From CAYVMN01 sp964452575 (GTDB taxonomy: Bacteria > Desulfobacterota > DSM-4660 > Desulfatiglandales > Desulfatiglandaceae), in NCBI GenBank assembly GCA_964452575.1, contig CAYVMN010000119.1, forward strand, positions 1-14,712: 14,712 nt of DNA, given 5' to 3'. Below are positions 1 to 7,052 of the stretch, piece after piece. Made by a program: the position numbers and the translations under genes. How positions within the stretch are numbered: position 1 is the first letter of the stretch; every line of letters starts with the position of its first letter. The notes under the pieces were generated by a model, which did not search any database, was not told the DNA's origin, and saw only the letters and a program-made list of their open reading frames with translations.

Positions 1-75
1 CCCTCGCGGTCGGCCGTGTGACTCACCACTGTTTTCAAAGCACTAAACTATTACCAATCCAAAAGGGAGAGAGCT

Positions 76-393
76 ATGTTAAAAGTGAGATTCTTTGTGA
101 ATGAACCCAATGGAAGGCCTTGAAAGCACTTCAAGGAGATGATGCCCAGGTTGGGCGAAAAGTACGAGATTAAAATGGAGACCATCTCCAAGCGCCGGGC
201 AGAATACCAGACCGACGACTATTTTGAACTGGATCTGCCGGTCGCCCCTGCCGTAATGGTAGGTGAGGAGATTGTGGTAGAGGGGTCCGATGTTGCGGAA
301 GAGAAGCTGGAGGCGGTTATCTGTAATCACCTCGGCCTCCCACCACCGGAGCCAGAAAAGAAAGGGATCCTTGGTCGCGTTTTGAGAAGGTAA
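76..393 (+). CDS. Selenocysteine-containing thioredoxin-fold protein (in-frame UGA at codon 16)
   Basis: Reading from ATG 76, which has GGGAG six bases upstream, the frame is open to the stop at 393 except for one TGA at 121-123. The product is 105 residues with Sec at position 16 in the context NGRP-U-KHF. The layout fits a small thioredoxin/glutaredoxin-like fold: a first beta strand (LKVRFFV, residues 2-8), the redox residue at the start of the first helix, then a VAPAVMVG segment with the probable cis-proline P58, and strand IVVEG. A hairpin suited to Sec insertion follows the TGA. Starting at the internal ATG 139 would remove the first strand and the active site, so it is unlikely to be the real start. 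The next genes encode an H-like protein and a thioredoxin reductase, suggesting a redox carrier reduced by that enzyme (inference). The exact family is not recognised. The last 17 residues are proline-rich and then basic. Confidence 0.83.
121..156 (+). promoter_or_regulatory. Candidate bacterial SECIS element with the UGA (Sec) codon
   Basis: The UGA at 121-123 is followed by a hairpin with stem GCCC (144-147) and GGGC (153-156) closing a five-base AGGUU loop (148-152). A U-G pair at 143/157 may extend it. Bacterial SECIS elements lie inside the coding region shortly after the UGA and carry a guanine in the first two loop positions. E. coli fdhF has an AGGUCU loop. Here the loop begins 25 nt after the UGA and its second base is G, which fits. 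The SelB-dependent role is inferred. Confidence 0.72.
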
Positions 394-439
394 TTCGAGC
401 ACAGCCTACGTGGTCTGTTCTTATGGAAAGGAGTAGGAG

Positions 440-949
440 ATGGCCTCTATAGAGAAGTTTTTGGGTAGACGCGTTGAGATACCTGCAGATCGCCGATACC
501 ACCCGAAACAGGGCCTTTGGGCAAAATCGGATGGCAAAGATATCATTGTTGGACTCACTGAACCGGCGTTGGTCTTAGCTGGAGGTCTCAACGACCTGGA
601 CTGGCTCGTCCCGGGCGGTCAGGCAGTCCCTGAGGGGAAAGCTGTTGCCTTTGCCATCACCGGGAAAGTCTTATATATCAACTCACCCTTCAAGGGAACT
701 ATCCATTTCAATGCTGAGGCAAAGGAGAACCCTTCTATCATATCAAAAGAACCTTACGGCAGGGGATGGTTGTTCAGGCTTAAACCCGATGTGGGCACGG
801 ATCACGTACTAGAAGCTCTGCTCGATGATCAGGGATATGTGGAAAGTCTTAAGGGTACCGAGGGATTTAAGAATCCTAACGGACTGAAGGGTGGCGTCTC
901 GGGTATCTGCAAGGCGGTCTATTCAGGGATCCGGGGGCAAAAAATCTGA
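440..949 (+). CDS. Glycine cleavage H-like (lipoyl-domain) protein with displaced lipoyl lysine
   Basis: The 169-residue protein aligns with GcvH. YHPKQGLWAKSDGKDIIVGLTE (residues 20-41) matches the N-terminal YxxxHEWL...VGIT region, and NPSIISKEPYGRGWLFRLKP (97-116) matches the highly conserved EPYxxGW block. It is about 40 residues longer than E. coli GcvH, with extra residues at both ends. The lipoylated Lys normally sits in ESVK, eight positions before the conserved Pro. Here the segment reads FAITGKVLYINSP, and the only nearby lysine (K76) is seven positions before that Pro, so the usual position is occupied by G75 or T74. Lipoylation is therefore uncertain. AAAGGAG lies just before ATG 440. 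No gcvT or gcvP is nearby, which argues against a role in the glycine cleavage complex. It lies between the selenoprotein and the TrxR gene, so a carrier role in that redox set is plausible (inference). Confidence 0.82.
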   Translation: MASIEKFLGRRVEIPADRRYHPKQGLWAKSDGKDIIVGLTEPALVLAGGLNDLDWLVPGGQAVPEGKAVAFAITGKVLYINSPFKGTIHFNAEAKENPSIISKEPYGRGWLFRLKPDVGTDHVLEALLDDQGYVESLKGTEGFKNPNGLKGGVSGICKAVYSGIRGQKI

Positions 950-984
950 GAGTGAGTTCAACAGCCATGGAAGTGAGGCATCAC

Positions 985-1968
985 ATGCAAGACAATGAGC
1001 TGTATGATGTGATTATTGTGGGCGGAGGACCTGGCGGTCTCAGTGCCGGAATTTATAGTATCAGGGCAGCGTTGAAGACCATACTCGTTGAGAAGGGTTA
1101 CGCGGGTGGGCAGGTGGCCATCTCCAACAGTGTGGAGAACTACCCCGGATTTGAGAATATTAGTGGGTTTGATCTTTCCCAGAAGTTCCTGAACCATGCC
1201 AAATCATATGGCCTAGAGGTGATACAGAAAGAGGTTGTGGCGGTGGAGCCGGGCCTCGAATATCACCAAGTTAGACTCAGTGGCGGCGAGATCTTGCAGG
1301 CCCATGCGGTGATCTTGGCGGCCGGCGGCAGCCCGCGCAAGCTCAATATTCCTGGTGAGGATGAGTGCTATGGCAAGGGAGTGTCCTATTGTGCCACGTG
1401 CGACGGTTTCTTCTTCAGGGGCAAGACTGTCGTGGTGGTGGGAGGTGGAGATACGGCCGCGGAAGAGGCCCTCTACCTGGCCAAACTTGCTGAGAAGGCC
1501 TACATGGTTCATCGTCGTGATGCCCTTCGTGCCAGCAGAATTCTGCAGCAGCGCGTCTTGTCTGAATGCAAGATAGAGATGCTCTGGAACACGATTCTCA
1601 CCGAGATTAAAGCTAATGATGAAGGTTTCTGTGCCGTTGAGTTGCGGGACACTCAGACTGGCGAGCAACGGGAACTACCTTGCCAGGGTGCTCTTATTTT
1701 CATCGGGTTTGACCCCAATAACCAACTCGTTCCAGCGGGTATAAGAATGAGCGCCGACGGATACGTGATCACCGATGAGAAGTGCGAAACCAGCATCCCC
1801 GGCATATACGCAGTCGGCGACCTAAGGGAGAAGTACGCCAGGCAGATCGTGCTTGCCGCCGCAGAGGGGTGCACCGCGGCCCTGGCTGCTGCCCATTACG
1901 TGGAGAGCAAGAAGGCCGGTGAAGTGGTCTGCCAGCTCCCCAAAGAGGTAATCACTGCCTCCGGATAG
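985..1968 (+). CDS. trxB: Thioredoxin reductase (FAD/NADPH, CATC active site)
   Basis: This 327-residue protein has the low-molecular-weight TrxR layout. An N-terminal FAD Rossmann motif GGGPGG (13-18) is followed by the redox-active pair C136-A-T-C139 and a second Rossmann motif GGGDTA (153-158). HRRDALRAS (176-184) is the HRRxxxR signature for the NADPH 2'-phosphate. The C-terminal FAD motif is GIYAVGDL (273-280). I chose ATG 985 because GAGG lies six bases upstream and the protein then begins just before YDVIIVGGG. GTG 952 or ATG 967 would add 11 or 6 residues without a good ribosome site. It follows the H-like gene by 35 bases and probably forms an operon with it and the selenoprotein, which may be its electron acceptor (inference). 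Family assignment is secure, but the natural substrate is not shown. Confidence 0.9.
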   Translation: MQDNELYDVIIVGGGPGGLSAGIYSIRAALKTILVEKGYAGGQVAISNSVENYPGFENISGFDLSQKFLNHAKSYGLEVIQKEVVAVEPGLEYHQVRLSGGEILQAHAVILAAGGSPRKLNIPGEDECYGKGVSYCATCDGFFFRGKTVVVVGGGDTAAEEALYLAKLAEKAYMVHRRDALRASRILQQRVLSECKIEMLWNTILTEIKANDEGFCAVELRDTQTGEQRELPCQGALIFIGFDPNNQLVPAGIRMSADGYVITDEKCETSIPGIYAVGDLREKYARQIVLAAAEGCTAALAAAHYVESKKAGEVVCQLPKEVITASG

Positions 1969-2174
1969 ATGTCATTTTCGCTCGAAAAGATCATCTCTGG
2001 CAGACTCCGCACTTTATAGATGGACTCAACATGGACGTTACGCTTAGCCGACCGGGTTTCTAATATGGGCTTGCCACGGAGGCGGACAAGGTTATCGCGT
2101 TTTAACTACGACGGTGGCAGGCCCGGCTATGAGAAGTGTTTGGCGGCGTACGATAAACATATGGAGTTTGAGGA
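1969..2174 (+). other. Intergenic stretch between trxB and the methyltransferase gene
   Basis: This 206-base gap is the longest in the first half of the window. An ATG directly abutting the trxB stop could give a 16-residue peptide (MSFSLEKIISGRLRTL, ending 2019), but it has no recognisable family or ribosome site. No clear promoter, terminator hairpin or repeat was seen. Confidence 0.4.
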
Positions 2175-2807
2175 GTGCCCAAGCCCAATCCGTTTGACGA
2201 GAACGTGGGTAGGTACGAGTCCTGGTTTGAGCGCAACAGGCCTGCCTACGAATCGGAGATTGAAGCCATTAGGGCTCTGCTCCCAATGTCAGGAAAAGGC
2301 CTGGAAATCGGTGTGGGCACAGGTCTCTTTGCTGCACCACTGGGTGTACGCTTCGGCATAGACCCTTCGAAGAACATGGGCAAGGCGGCAGAGAAGCGGG
2401 GTGTGGAGGTGATCCTGGGGGTCGGGGAAAATCTGCCCTGTAAGGAAGGCAGCCATGACATTGTTCTTATGGTTACCACCATCTGCTTTCTGGACAATGT
2501 ACAGGCCGCACTCAAAGAAGCTTATCGTGTCCTCAGAAAGGGTGGACACATCTTGATCGGATTCATAGACCGCGGGAGTTCGCTCGGAAAGATCTATGAA
2601 ACACAGAAGAAGGACAATGTTTTCTACCGGGATGCCTCATTTTTATCTATAGATGAGGTCGTCTCTCACTTGAAGCGAGCCGGTTTCGCGGACTTCGTTT
2701 TCCGTCAAACGCTGTTCAGGAACCTTGCTCAGATGGAGCACTCCGACCAGGTGAAACCAGGTTACGGCGAGGGTTCATTCGTGGTTGTCAGGGGGAAAAA
2801 GTCCTGA
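2175..2807 (+). CDS. Class I SAM-dependent methyltransferase (Methyltransf_11 type)
   Basis: A 210-residue soluble protein carries the SAM-binding motif I LEIGVGTGLF (43-52) and an acidic post-I segment GIDPSK. Motif II/III features follow: a DIVLMVTTICFLDN stretch, then EAYRVLRKGGHILIGFIDR, the typical Methyltransf_11 region around the fourth and fifth strands. The N-terminal PFDENVGRYESWFE segment is common in this family. The start is GTG 2175, since an in-frame TGA sits at 2169-2171 and no earlier start is possible. AGGAG directly abuts the GTG, so the spacing is poor. The substrate cannot be read from sequence. The thiol and redox genes on both sides make a sulfur, selenium or small-molecule substrate conceivable, but this is only a guess. 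A 206-base gap separates it from the TrxR gene. Confidence 0.85.
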   Translation: MPKPNPFDENVGRYESWFERNRPAYESEIEAIRALLPMSGKGLEIGVGTGLFAAPLGVRFGIDPSKNMGKAAEKRGVEVILGVGENLPCKEGSHDIVLMVTTICFLDNVQAALKEAYRVLRKGGHILIGFIDRGSSLGKIYETQKKDNVFYRDASFLSIDEVVSHLKRAGFADFVFRQTLFRNLAQMEHSDQVKPGYGEGSFVVVRGKKS

Positions 2808-2833
2808 TCGTCGAAGCCTGGAGTCAAGAGGAC

Positions 2834-2905
2834 ATGGAAAAAGCGCACACGCTGAGGGATGCCCAGTATGAGAGAGACGAGGTTGTCCTTGACGAGGAGG
2901 AATAG
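2834..2905 (+). CDS. Possible 23-codon leader or minicistron before the SQR-like gene
   Basis: In the gap between the methyltransferase and the flavoprotein, an ATG at 2834 with AGAGG just upstream opens a 23-codon frame rich in Glu and Asp, ending VVLDEEE. Its TAG (2903-2905) lies one base before the ATG of the next gene and contains that gene's GAGGAGG ribosome site. The frame stays open upstream through CTG 2804, which overlaps the methyltransferase stop. The composition looks coding-like. It may couple translation of the next gene or be a remnant of a lost gene. It may also be chance. Confidence 0.3.
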   Translation: MEKAHTLRDAQYERDEVVLDEEE

Positions 2906-2906
2906 C

Positions 2907-4112
2907 ATGAAAATCGTTATTATCGGTGGATCTTTTGGGGGATTGACCGTCGCCTTTGAATTAAGGCGGCTTCTATCCCGACGCGATTGCGAAATCACGG
3001 TGATCTCCAGGGATCGGCGATTTGTCTTCATACCCTCCCTCCCCTGGGTGGCCATGGGGAGAAAAACCCTTGAGCAGATATCATTTGATCTGGAACGTCC
3101 ATTAAAGAGAAAAGGCATTCACTTTGACCATGCCACGGTACGACAAGTTGATACCGGATCCCAGAGGGTCTATTCGGATCAAGGGGAGTATGGTTATGAC
3201 TTCCTGGTCATTGCCACGGGCCACCGCAGTGCAAATGAGGCGGTTTCCGGGCTTGGCCCCTTTGACGGCCCTGGACATTCACTGATGTCGCCTCCGGAAG
3301 CCGAGGAGGCCAGAGATGCCCTGGTGACGTTTCTGCAAGACCTCGGCCCCATGGTGATTGGCTGCGCGCCGGGTGCAAGCTGCCTGGGACCAGCCTATGA
3401 GTTTGCCTTCGAGATAGATCACTTATTAAAACAAAGGAAGCAGCGCCACAAGGTGCCGATTACCTTCGTCACACCGGAGCCCTTCCTCGGCCATTTCGGG
3501 GTTGGCGGTTTTGGCAAATCACGGCAGTTTCTGGAAGGCGAGTTTGACGCGCGTGACATCCGCTATCTTACTTCAACAGCCATCACGAAGATAACCGACT
3601 CTTCGGTTGAACTGGCCGACGGCAAGCTCATGGAATCGCGTTACTCACTCATCATTCCGCCCCTTGCCGGGGTTAAGGCCATTTCTGATTCCCCTGGTCT
3701 CGGTAATCCTAAGGGCTTCATTTTGGTCGATGATCACTATTGCCACAAAGATTTCCCGAACATCTATGCGGTAGGAGTCGCGGTGGGCTATCCACCTGTA
3801 GAGGAGACACCGGTTCCGGTCAATTTCCCAAAAACAGGCCATATGACAGAACAGATGGCCCATGTTGCCGCCCACAACATCGCTGCAGAGATACAAGGGG
3901 ATGAAAAGAAAAGTCAGGATCCCTTTGTTCAATGCATAATGGATATGGGGGATAGTGCTACCCTTATGGTTGCTGATCCGGTTCGCTCACCGAGAAACCT
4001 AATAAAAACGAGCCACGGAAAGCGCTGGCTTTGGGCAAAGAAGATGTTTGCCCACTACTACCTGTGGAAGATGAAGAGCGGTTTCACGAGGAGCCCAAAA
4101 TTGGTCTGGTGA
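2907..4112 (+). CDS. Sulfide:quinone oxidoreductase-family FAD protein
   Basis: This 401-residue protein has the N-terminal FAD motif GGSFGG (7-12), a second nucleotide motif FLVIATGHRS (99-108) and the C-terminal FAD segment NIYAVGVAVGYPP (285-297). The segment IGCAPGASCLGPAYEFAFEI (151-170) matches the SQR signature around its first redox cysteine (C159). QCIMDMGDSATLMVADP (342-358) matches the second (C343). The third cysteine used by several SQR types, normally near residue 125-130, is not seen: that region reads GPGHSLMSPP. The C-terminal helix RWLWAKKMFAHYYLWKMK (373-390) is amphipathic and aromatic, as expected for a monotopic membrane anchor. ATG 2907 has GAGGAGG six bases upstream, better than ATG 2859. 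The likely role is oxidising sulfide or another thiol and passing electrons to quinone, but a different acceptor or substrate is possible. Confidence 0.8.
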   Translation: MKIVIIGGSFGGLTVAFELRRLLSRRDCEITVISRDRRFVFIPSLPWVAMGRKTLEQISFDLERPLKRKGIHFDHATVRQVDTGSQRVYSDQGEYGYDFLVIATGHRSANEAVSGLGPFDGPGHSLMSPPEAEEARDALVTFLQDLGPMVIGCAPGASCLGPAYEFAFEIDHLLKQRKQRHKVPITFVTPEPFLGHFGVGGFGKSRQFLEGEFDARDIRYLTSTAITKITDSSVELADGKLMESRYSLIIPPLAGVKAISDSPGLGNPKGFILVDDHYCHKDFPNIYAVGVAVGYPPVEETPVPVNFPKTGHMTEQMAHVAAHNIAAEIQGDEKKSQDPFVQCIMDMGDSATLMVADPVRSPRNLIKTSHGKRWLWAKKMFAHYYLWKMKSGFTRSPKLVW

Positions 4113-4173
4113 CGACCCTGGCAAGGGCTTTTTGGTTATATCGATGCAAAACATTTAACAAGGAGGAATGATT

Positions 4174-4719
4174 ATGGGACTGAACAATATCAATACCGAA
4201 GCCGCGGGGAAGTTCATGGAGGAAGCAAGGAACGATCCGCATCTTGCCAAGAAATCAAAACGGGTTGAAGGTGAGTGGGTCTTTGAAGAGGGGAGACCTC
4301 AGTTCAAGGCCACTTTGACCTTTAATGAAGGGGAGCGACTTGTGGAATCCGACTTTGCACCGTTTATGGGAGGGAAGGGGCTGGCACCTGATCCCATCCA
4401 GTATTGCCTTTATGGGATGGCTGCATGTTTCGCAGGGACGTTCGTATCCGTGGCCACCATGGAAGGGATAACTCTTCAGGGTTTGAAAATTGCGGTGGAA
4501 AACAAGGTGGACTTGACACGCACCCTTGGTCTCTCATCCAATCCCGTTGTGGAAGGTGTCAACGTGACGCTTACCGTGGCCTCGGATGTTCCGCGAGGAA
4601 GGCTCGAAAAGGTGGAGGCCCTGGCAAGGGACCGCTGTCCCGGGGTCTACTGTTTGATTAATCCTATTCAACTCACGACAAACCTTGTTACCGAGAATGT
4701 GGATGAGGAGAGTACATGA
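4174..4719 (+). CDS. OsmC/Ohr-family thiol protein
   Basis: A 181-residue protein of the OsmC superfamily. The family's two redox cysteines are visible: one in the helix of YGMAACFAGTFVSVA and one in ARDRCPGVYCLINP near the C-terminus. OsmC/Ohr proteins use this pair to reduce organic hydroperoxides, while some relatives have other sulfur-transfer roles. It is longer than Ohr (about 140 residues) because of an N-terminal extension with a lysine-rich KKSKRVEGEW strand. ATG 4174 has AGGAGG seven bases upstream. ATG 4168 lies too close to that site. The stop overlaps the RND transporter start by four bases, which implies co-translation, so the protein may act on the same compound the transporter handles (inference). 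The family assignment is firm, the substrate unknown. Confidence 0.85.
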   Translation: MGLNNINTEAAGKFMEEARNDPHLAKKSKRVEGEWVFEEGRPQFKATLTFNEGERLVESDFAPFMGGKGLAPDPIQYCLYGMAACFAGTFVSVATMEGITLQGLKIAVENKVDLTRTLGLSSNPVVEGVNVTLTVASDVPRGRLEKVEALARDRCPGVYCLINPIQLTTNLVTENVDEEST

Positions 4720-7052
4720 AGAGATCATTCCTAAGTTCCTTGACAGCCTTTTCTCTGGACCGTCCGAAGACGGTCATCGGGTTGGCACTCATCCTGACGA
4801 TCCTGTTCGGTTCTCAGCTACCAAAGATCACCACTGATACTGATCCCAAACACATGCTCCCCATAACATCCCCTGTTCGGCAATACAACGACCAGGTAGA
4901 GCGGGAATTTGAACTGCACCCGGATGTTTTAGTGCTCGGTGTTGTCAACGAGCGTGGTATCTTGAATAAGCAGACCCTTACCCGGATTTTGGACCTGACT
5001 TCCCAGATTCAACGAATTCGCGGTGTTATCGTCCGTGATGTCGCGAGTTTTACCACCATTGACGACGTTTCTGTAAGGGGCGGTGAGTTAGTAGTCCGGC
5101 CTTTGCTTGAGCGTGTTCCACAGTCGGAAGAAGAACTTGAATCCTTTCGCAAGAAGCTCTTCGAAAATCCGATCTTCGTGAACCGAATCATTTCTCCGGA
5201 CGCAAAGGCAACAGCTATCTACATTCCGATCGAGCCCACGGCTAACGGCAAAGTGATCGCTGACCGGATTCGCAAGCTCCTTCCGGAACGGTCAGACGGC
5301 GATAAGTTCTACCTTGCAGGAGACCCTGTTGCCCGAGACACATTCGGTGCGGAAATGTTTCGTCAGATGGGGCTTTTCTCCCCCATTGCTGGTATGGTCA
5401 TGGCCGTGGCTCTCTGGTTTATGTTTCGCAGTGTTATGCTGATAGTGGCCAACATGGCCGTGGCAATGATCAGCATCATCTGGAGCATGGGGCTCCTCAT
5501 CGGGTTGGGGTATCCGGTCCACATTATGAGTTCCATGAGTCCCGTTTTTCTCATGGCGATAGCTACTGACTCTGTCCACATTTTCAACGAGTTCTTTTTT
5601 CGTTACCGCGAGGTGGGTGAAAAGAAGCGTTCAGTGATGGACACGATGGCTGCGGTAGGGGCGCCTGTGTTCTACTCGGATGTGACGACGGCCGCCGGGT
5701 TTGCCTCCCTGGCGATCACCACTATCATCCCCGTGAGGATTTTTGGCCTGCTGGTCGCTTTCGGGACTCTGGTTATCCTTCTCATGAGTTATACTCTTGT
5801 TCCGGCGATCCTGATATTACTGCGGGAAAAACGGCTTGCGAGAGTCATGGGGACCTTACCCAAGAAGACTGATTATCAAGTCGCCCGTCCAGATCCCTCC
5901 AGGGTCTCGTTGCTTTCTCGACTTGGTGAAATGTGTGTGCGAAGAGGCAAGATCATCGCTATTCTGGGCTGCGCCCTTCTGGTCATCTCCGCAGTTGGGA
6001 TCTCCCGCATCAGGGTCAACAACAACATGGTCCATTGGTTCAAGTTCAATAGTTCGGTGCGCAGCGCGGATCGGGTGATGAACCAGCACATGGGGGGAAC
6101 ATCCACGGGCTATCTTGTTGTGCAAAACCCCAATGAGAATGCGGTGAAGGATCCTGCCATGTTGCACGAAATCGAAGGCCTACAGAGAGCATTGGAAAAA
6201 GATCCTCTGGTAGGCAAAACCTTTTCTGTCGTGGACTACGTGAAATGGATCAACCGAGCGCTCCATAACGACGACCCCTCTTTTTACAGAATTCCGGACT
6301 CGGCCAAAGAGGTGGGCCAGTATCTATTCCTCTTCGGAATGTCTGCCAAACCGAGCGATCTCAACAACGTGGTGGATTATCCCTTCCGGAAGGCGAATAT
6401 CATTCTTCAACTGAAGAGCTGGGATGCCGGGGTAATGAAGGAAGTCATATCAAGGACCGAGGCCTACCTCTCTGCTCATCCTCTCCCCAGCGGTGGGACT
6501 GTAAAACCGGCAGGTATCGCCTACTTCAACCTGGTGTGGAACCATGAAGTCCTCTGGGGAATGCTCACGAGTTTCCTTGCAGGAGTGGTGCTTGTACTGA
6601 TTCTCCTAATCATTGAAACGCGATCGTTGCTGTGGGGGGCATTGAGTTTTCTCCCGCTGCTATTTACCATAGCAGTGATCTATGGGGTTGTTGGGTGGGG
6701 AGGGAAGGATTTTGACATGCCTGTAGCGGTCCTTTCGACGCTTTCTCTTGGCATGGCGATCGACTTCGCCATCCATTTCGTCGGACGCTTCCAGAAACGG
6801 TACCGGGAATATCCTGAGTTACAGCCTTGTCTCATTTGGACCGTAGCACGTCCAGGCAAAGGGATTTTCCTCAATGCAATCCTTTTTGCCATGGGCTTTT
6901 CAGTTATGATATTTGCCGATCTAACGCCTTACATCACCGTGGGTGTCCTCATGGCTGCCATAATGCTACTCTCGTCGGTGATGAGTGTCATTTATCTTCC
7001 AGGCTTGATTCAACTCTTTCACAAACAACTATTGAAAGGGGGAAAAGGATGA
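4716..7052 (+). CDS. MMPL/RND superfamily transporter, 12 TM segments
   Basis: A 778-residue inner-membrane protein with the duplicated RND layout. TM1 (about 19-36) is followed by a large periplasmic loop (about 37-215), then TM2-6 (about 218-370). TM7 (about 412-431) precedes a second periplasmic loop (about 432-610), then TM8-12 (about 612-765). Acidic residues inside the membrane occur at D285 (AIATDSVHIF) and D683 (GMAIDFAIHF), the places where MMPL proteins carry proton-relay residues. The length and lack of extra domains fit the exporter group that includes hopanoid or lipid transporters, not AcrB-type multidrug pumps of more than 1000 residues. ATG 4716 overlaps the OsmC stop and its own stop overlaps the LolA-like start. 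With the next two genes it would form an envelope-spanning export route for a hydrophobic or lipid substrate (inference). Confidence 0.9.
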   Translation: MKRSFLSSLTAFSLDRPKTVIGLALILTILFGSQLPKITTDTDPKHMLPITSPVRQYNDQVEREFELHPDVLVLGVVNERGILNKQTLTRILDLTSQIQRIRGVIVRDVASFTTIDDVSVRGGELVVRPLLERVPQSEEELESFRKKLFENPIFVNRIISPDAKATAIYIPIEPTANGKVIADRIRKLLPERSDGDKFYLAGDPVARDTFGAEMFRQMGLFSPIAGMVMAVALWFMFRSVMLIVANMAVAMISIIWSMGLLIGLGYPVHIMSSMSPVFLMAIATDSVHIFNEFFFRYREVGEKKRSVMDTMAAVGAPVFYSDVTTAAGFASLAITTIIPVRIFGLLVAFGTLVILLMSYTLVPAILILLREKRLARVMGTLPKKTDYQVARPDPSRVSLLSRLGEMCVRRGKIIAILGCALLVISAVGISRIRVNNNMVHWFKFNSSVRSADRVMNQHMGGTSTGYLVVQNPNENAVKDPAMLHEIEGLQRALEKDPLVGKTFSVVDYVKWINRALHNDDPSFYRIPDSAKEVGQYLFLFGMSAKPSDLNNVVDYPFRKANIILQLKSWDAGVMKEVISRTEAYLSAHPLPSGGTVKPAGIAYFNLVWNHEVLWGMLTSFLAGVVLVLILLIIETRSLLWGALSFLPLLFTIAVIYGVVGWGGKDFDMPVAVLSTLSLGMAIDFAIHFVGRFQKRYREYPELQPCLIWTVARPGKGIFLNAILFAMGFSVMIFADLTPYITVGVLMAAIMLLSSVMSVIYLPGLIQLFHKQLLKGGKG

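Noticed and set aside
121..123. The in-frame TGA read as a nonsense mutation (pseudogene)
   Set aside because: The frame is intact on both sides, the ATG has a good ribosome site, and a SECIS-like hairpin follows at the right distance, so selenocysteine fits better.
2020..2361. A plus-strand open frame crossing the gap into the methyltransferase
   Set aside because: It lacks a ribosome site, resembles no family, and its second half overlaps the well-supported methyltransferase frame.
4116..4133. CCCT-GGCA-AGGG hairpin followed by a T run after the SQR-like gene
   Set aside because: The stem is only four pairs and the OsmC gene follows closely in the same direction, so I do not call it a terminator.
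5292..5587. Antisense open frames inside the RND transporter gene
   Set aside because: They mirror the codon pattern of the TM segments and have low-complexity His/Met-rich translations without starts that have ribosome sites.
6827..7048. An upstream extension of the LolA-like protein
   Set aside because: It lies within the transporter gene and would bury the clear signal peptide that begins at 7049.
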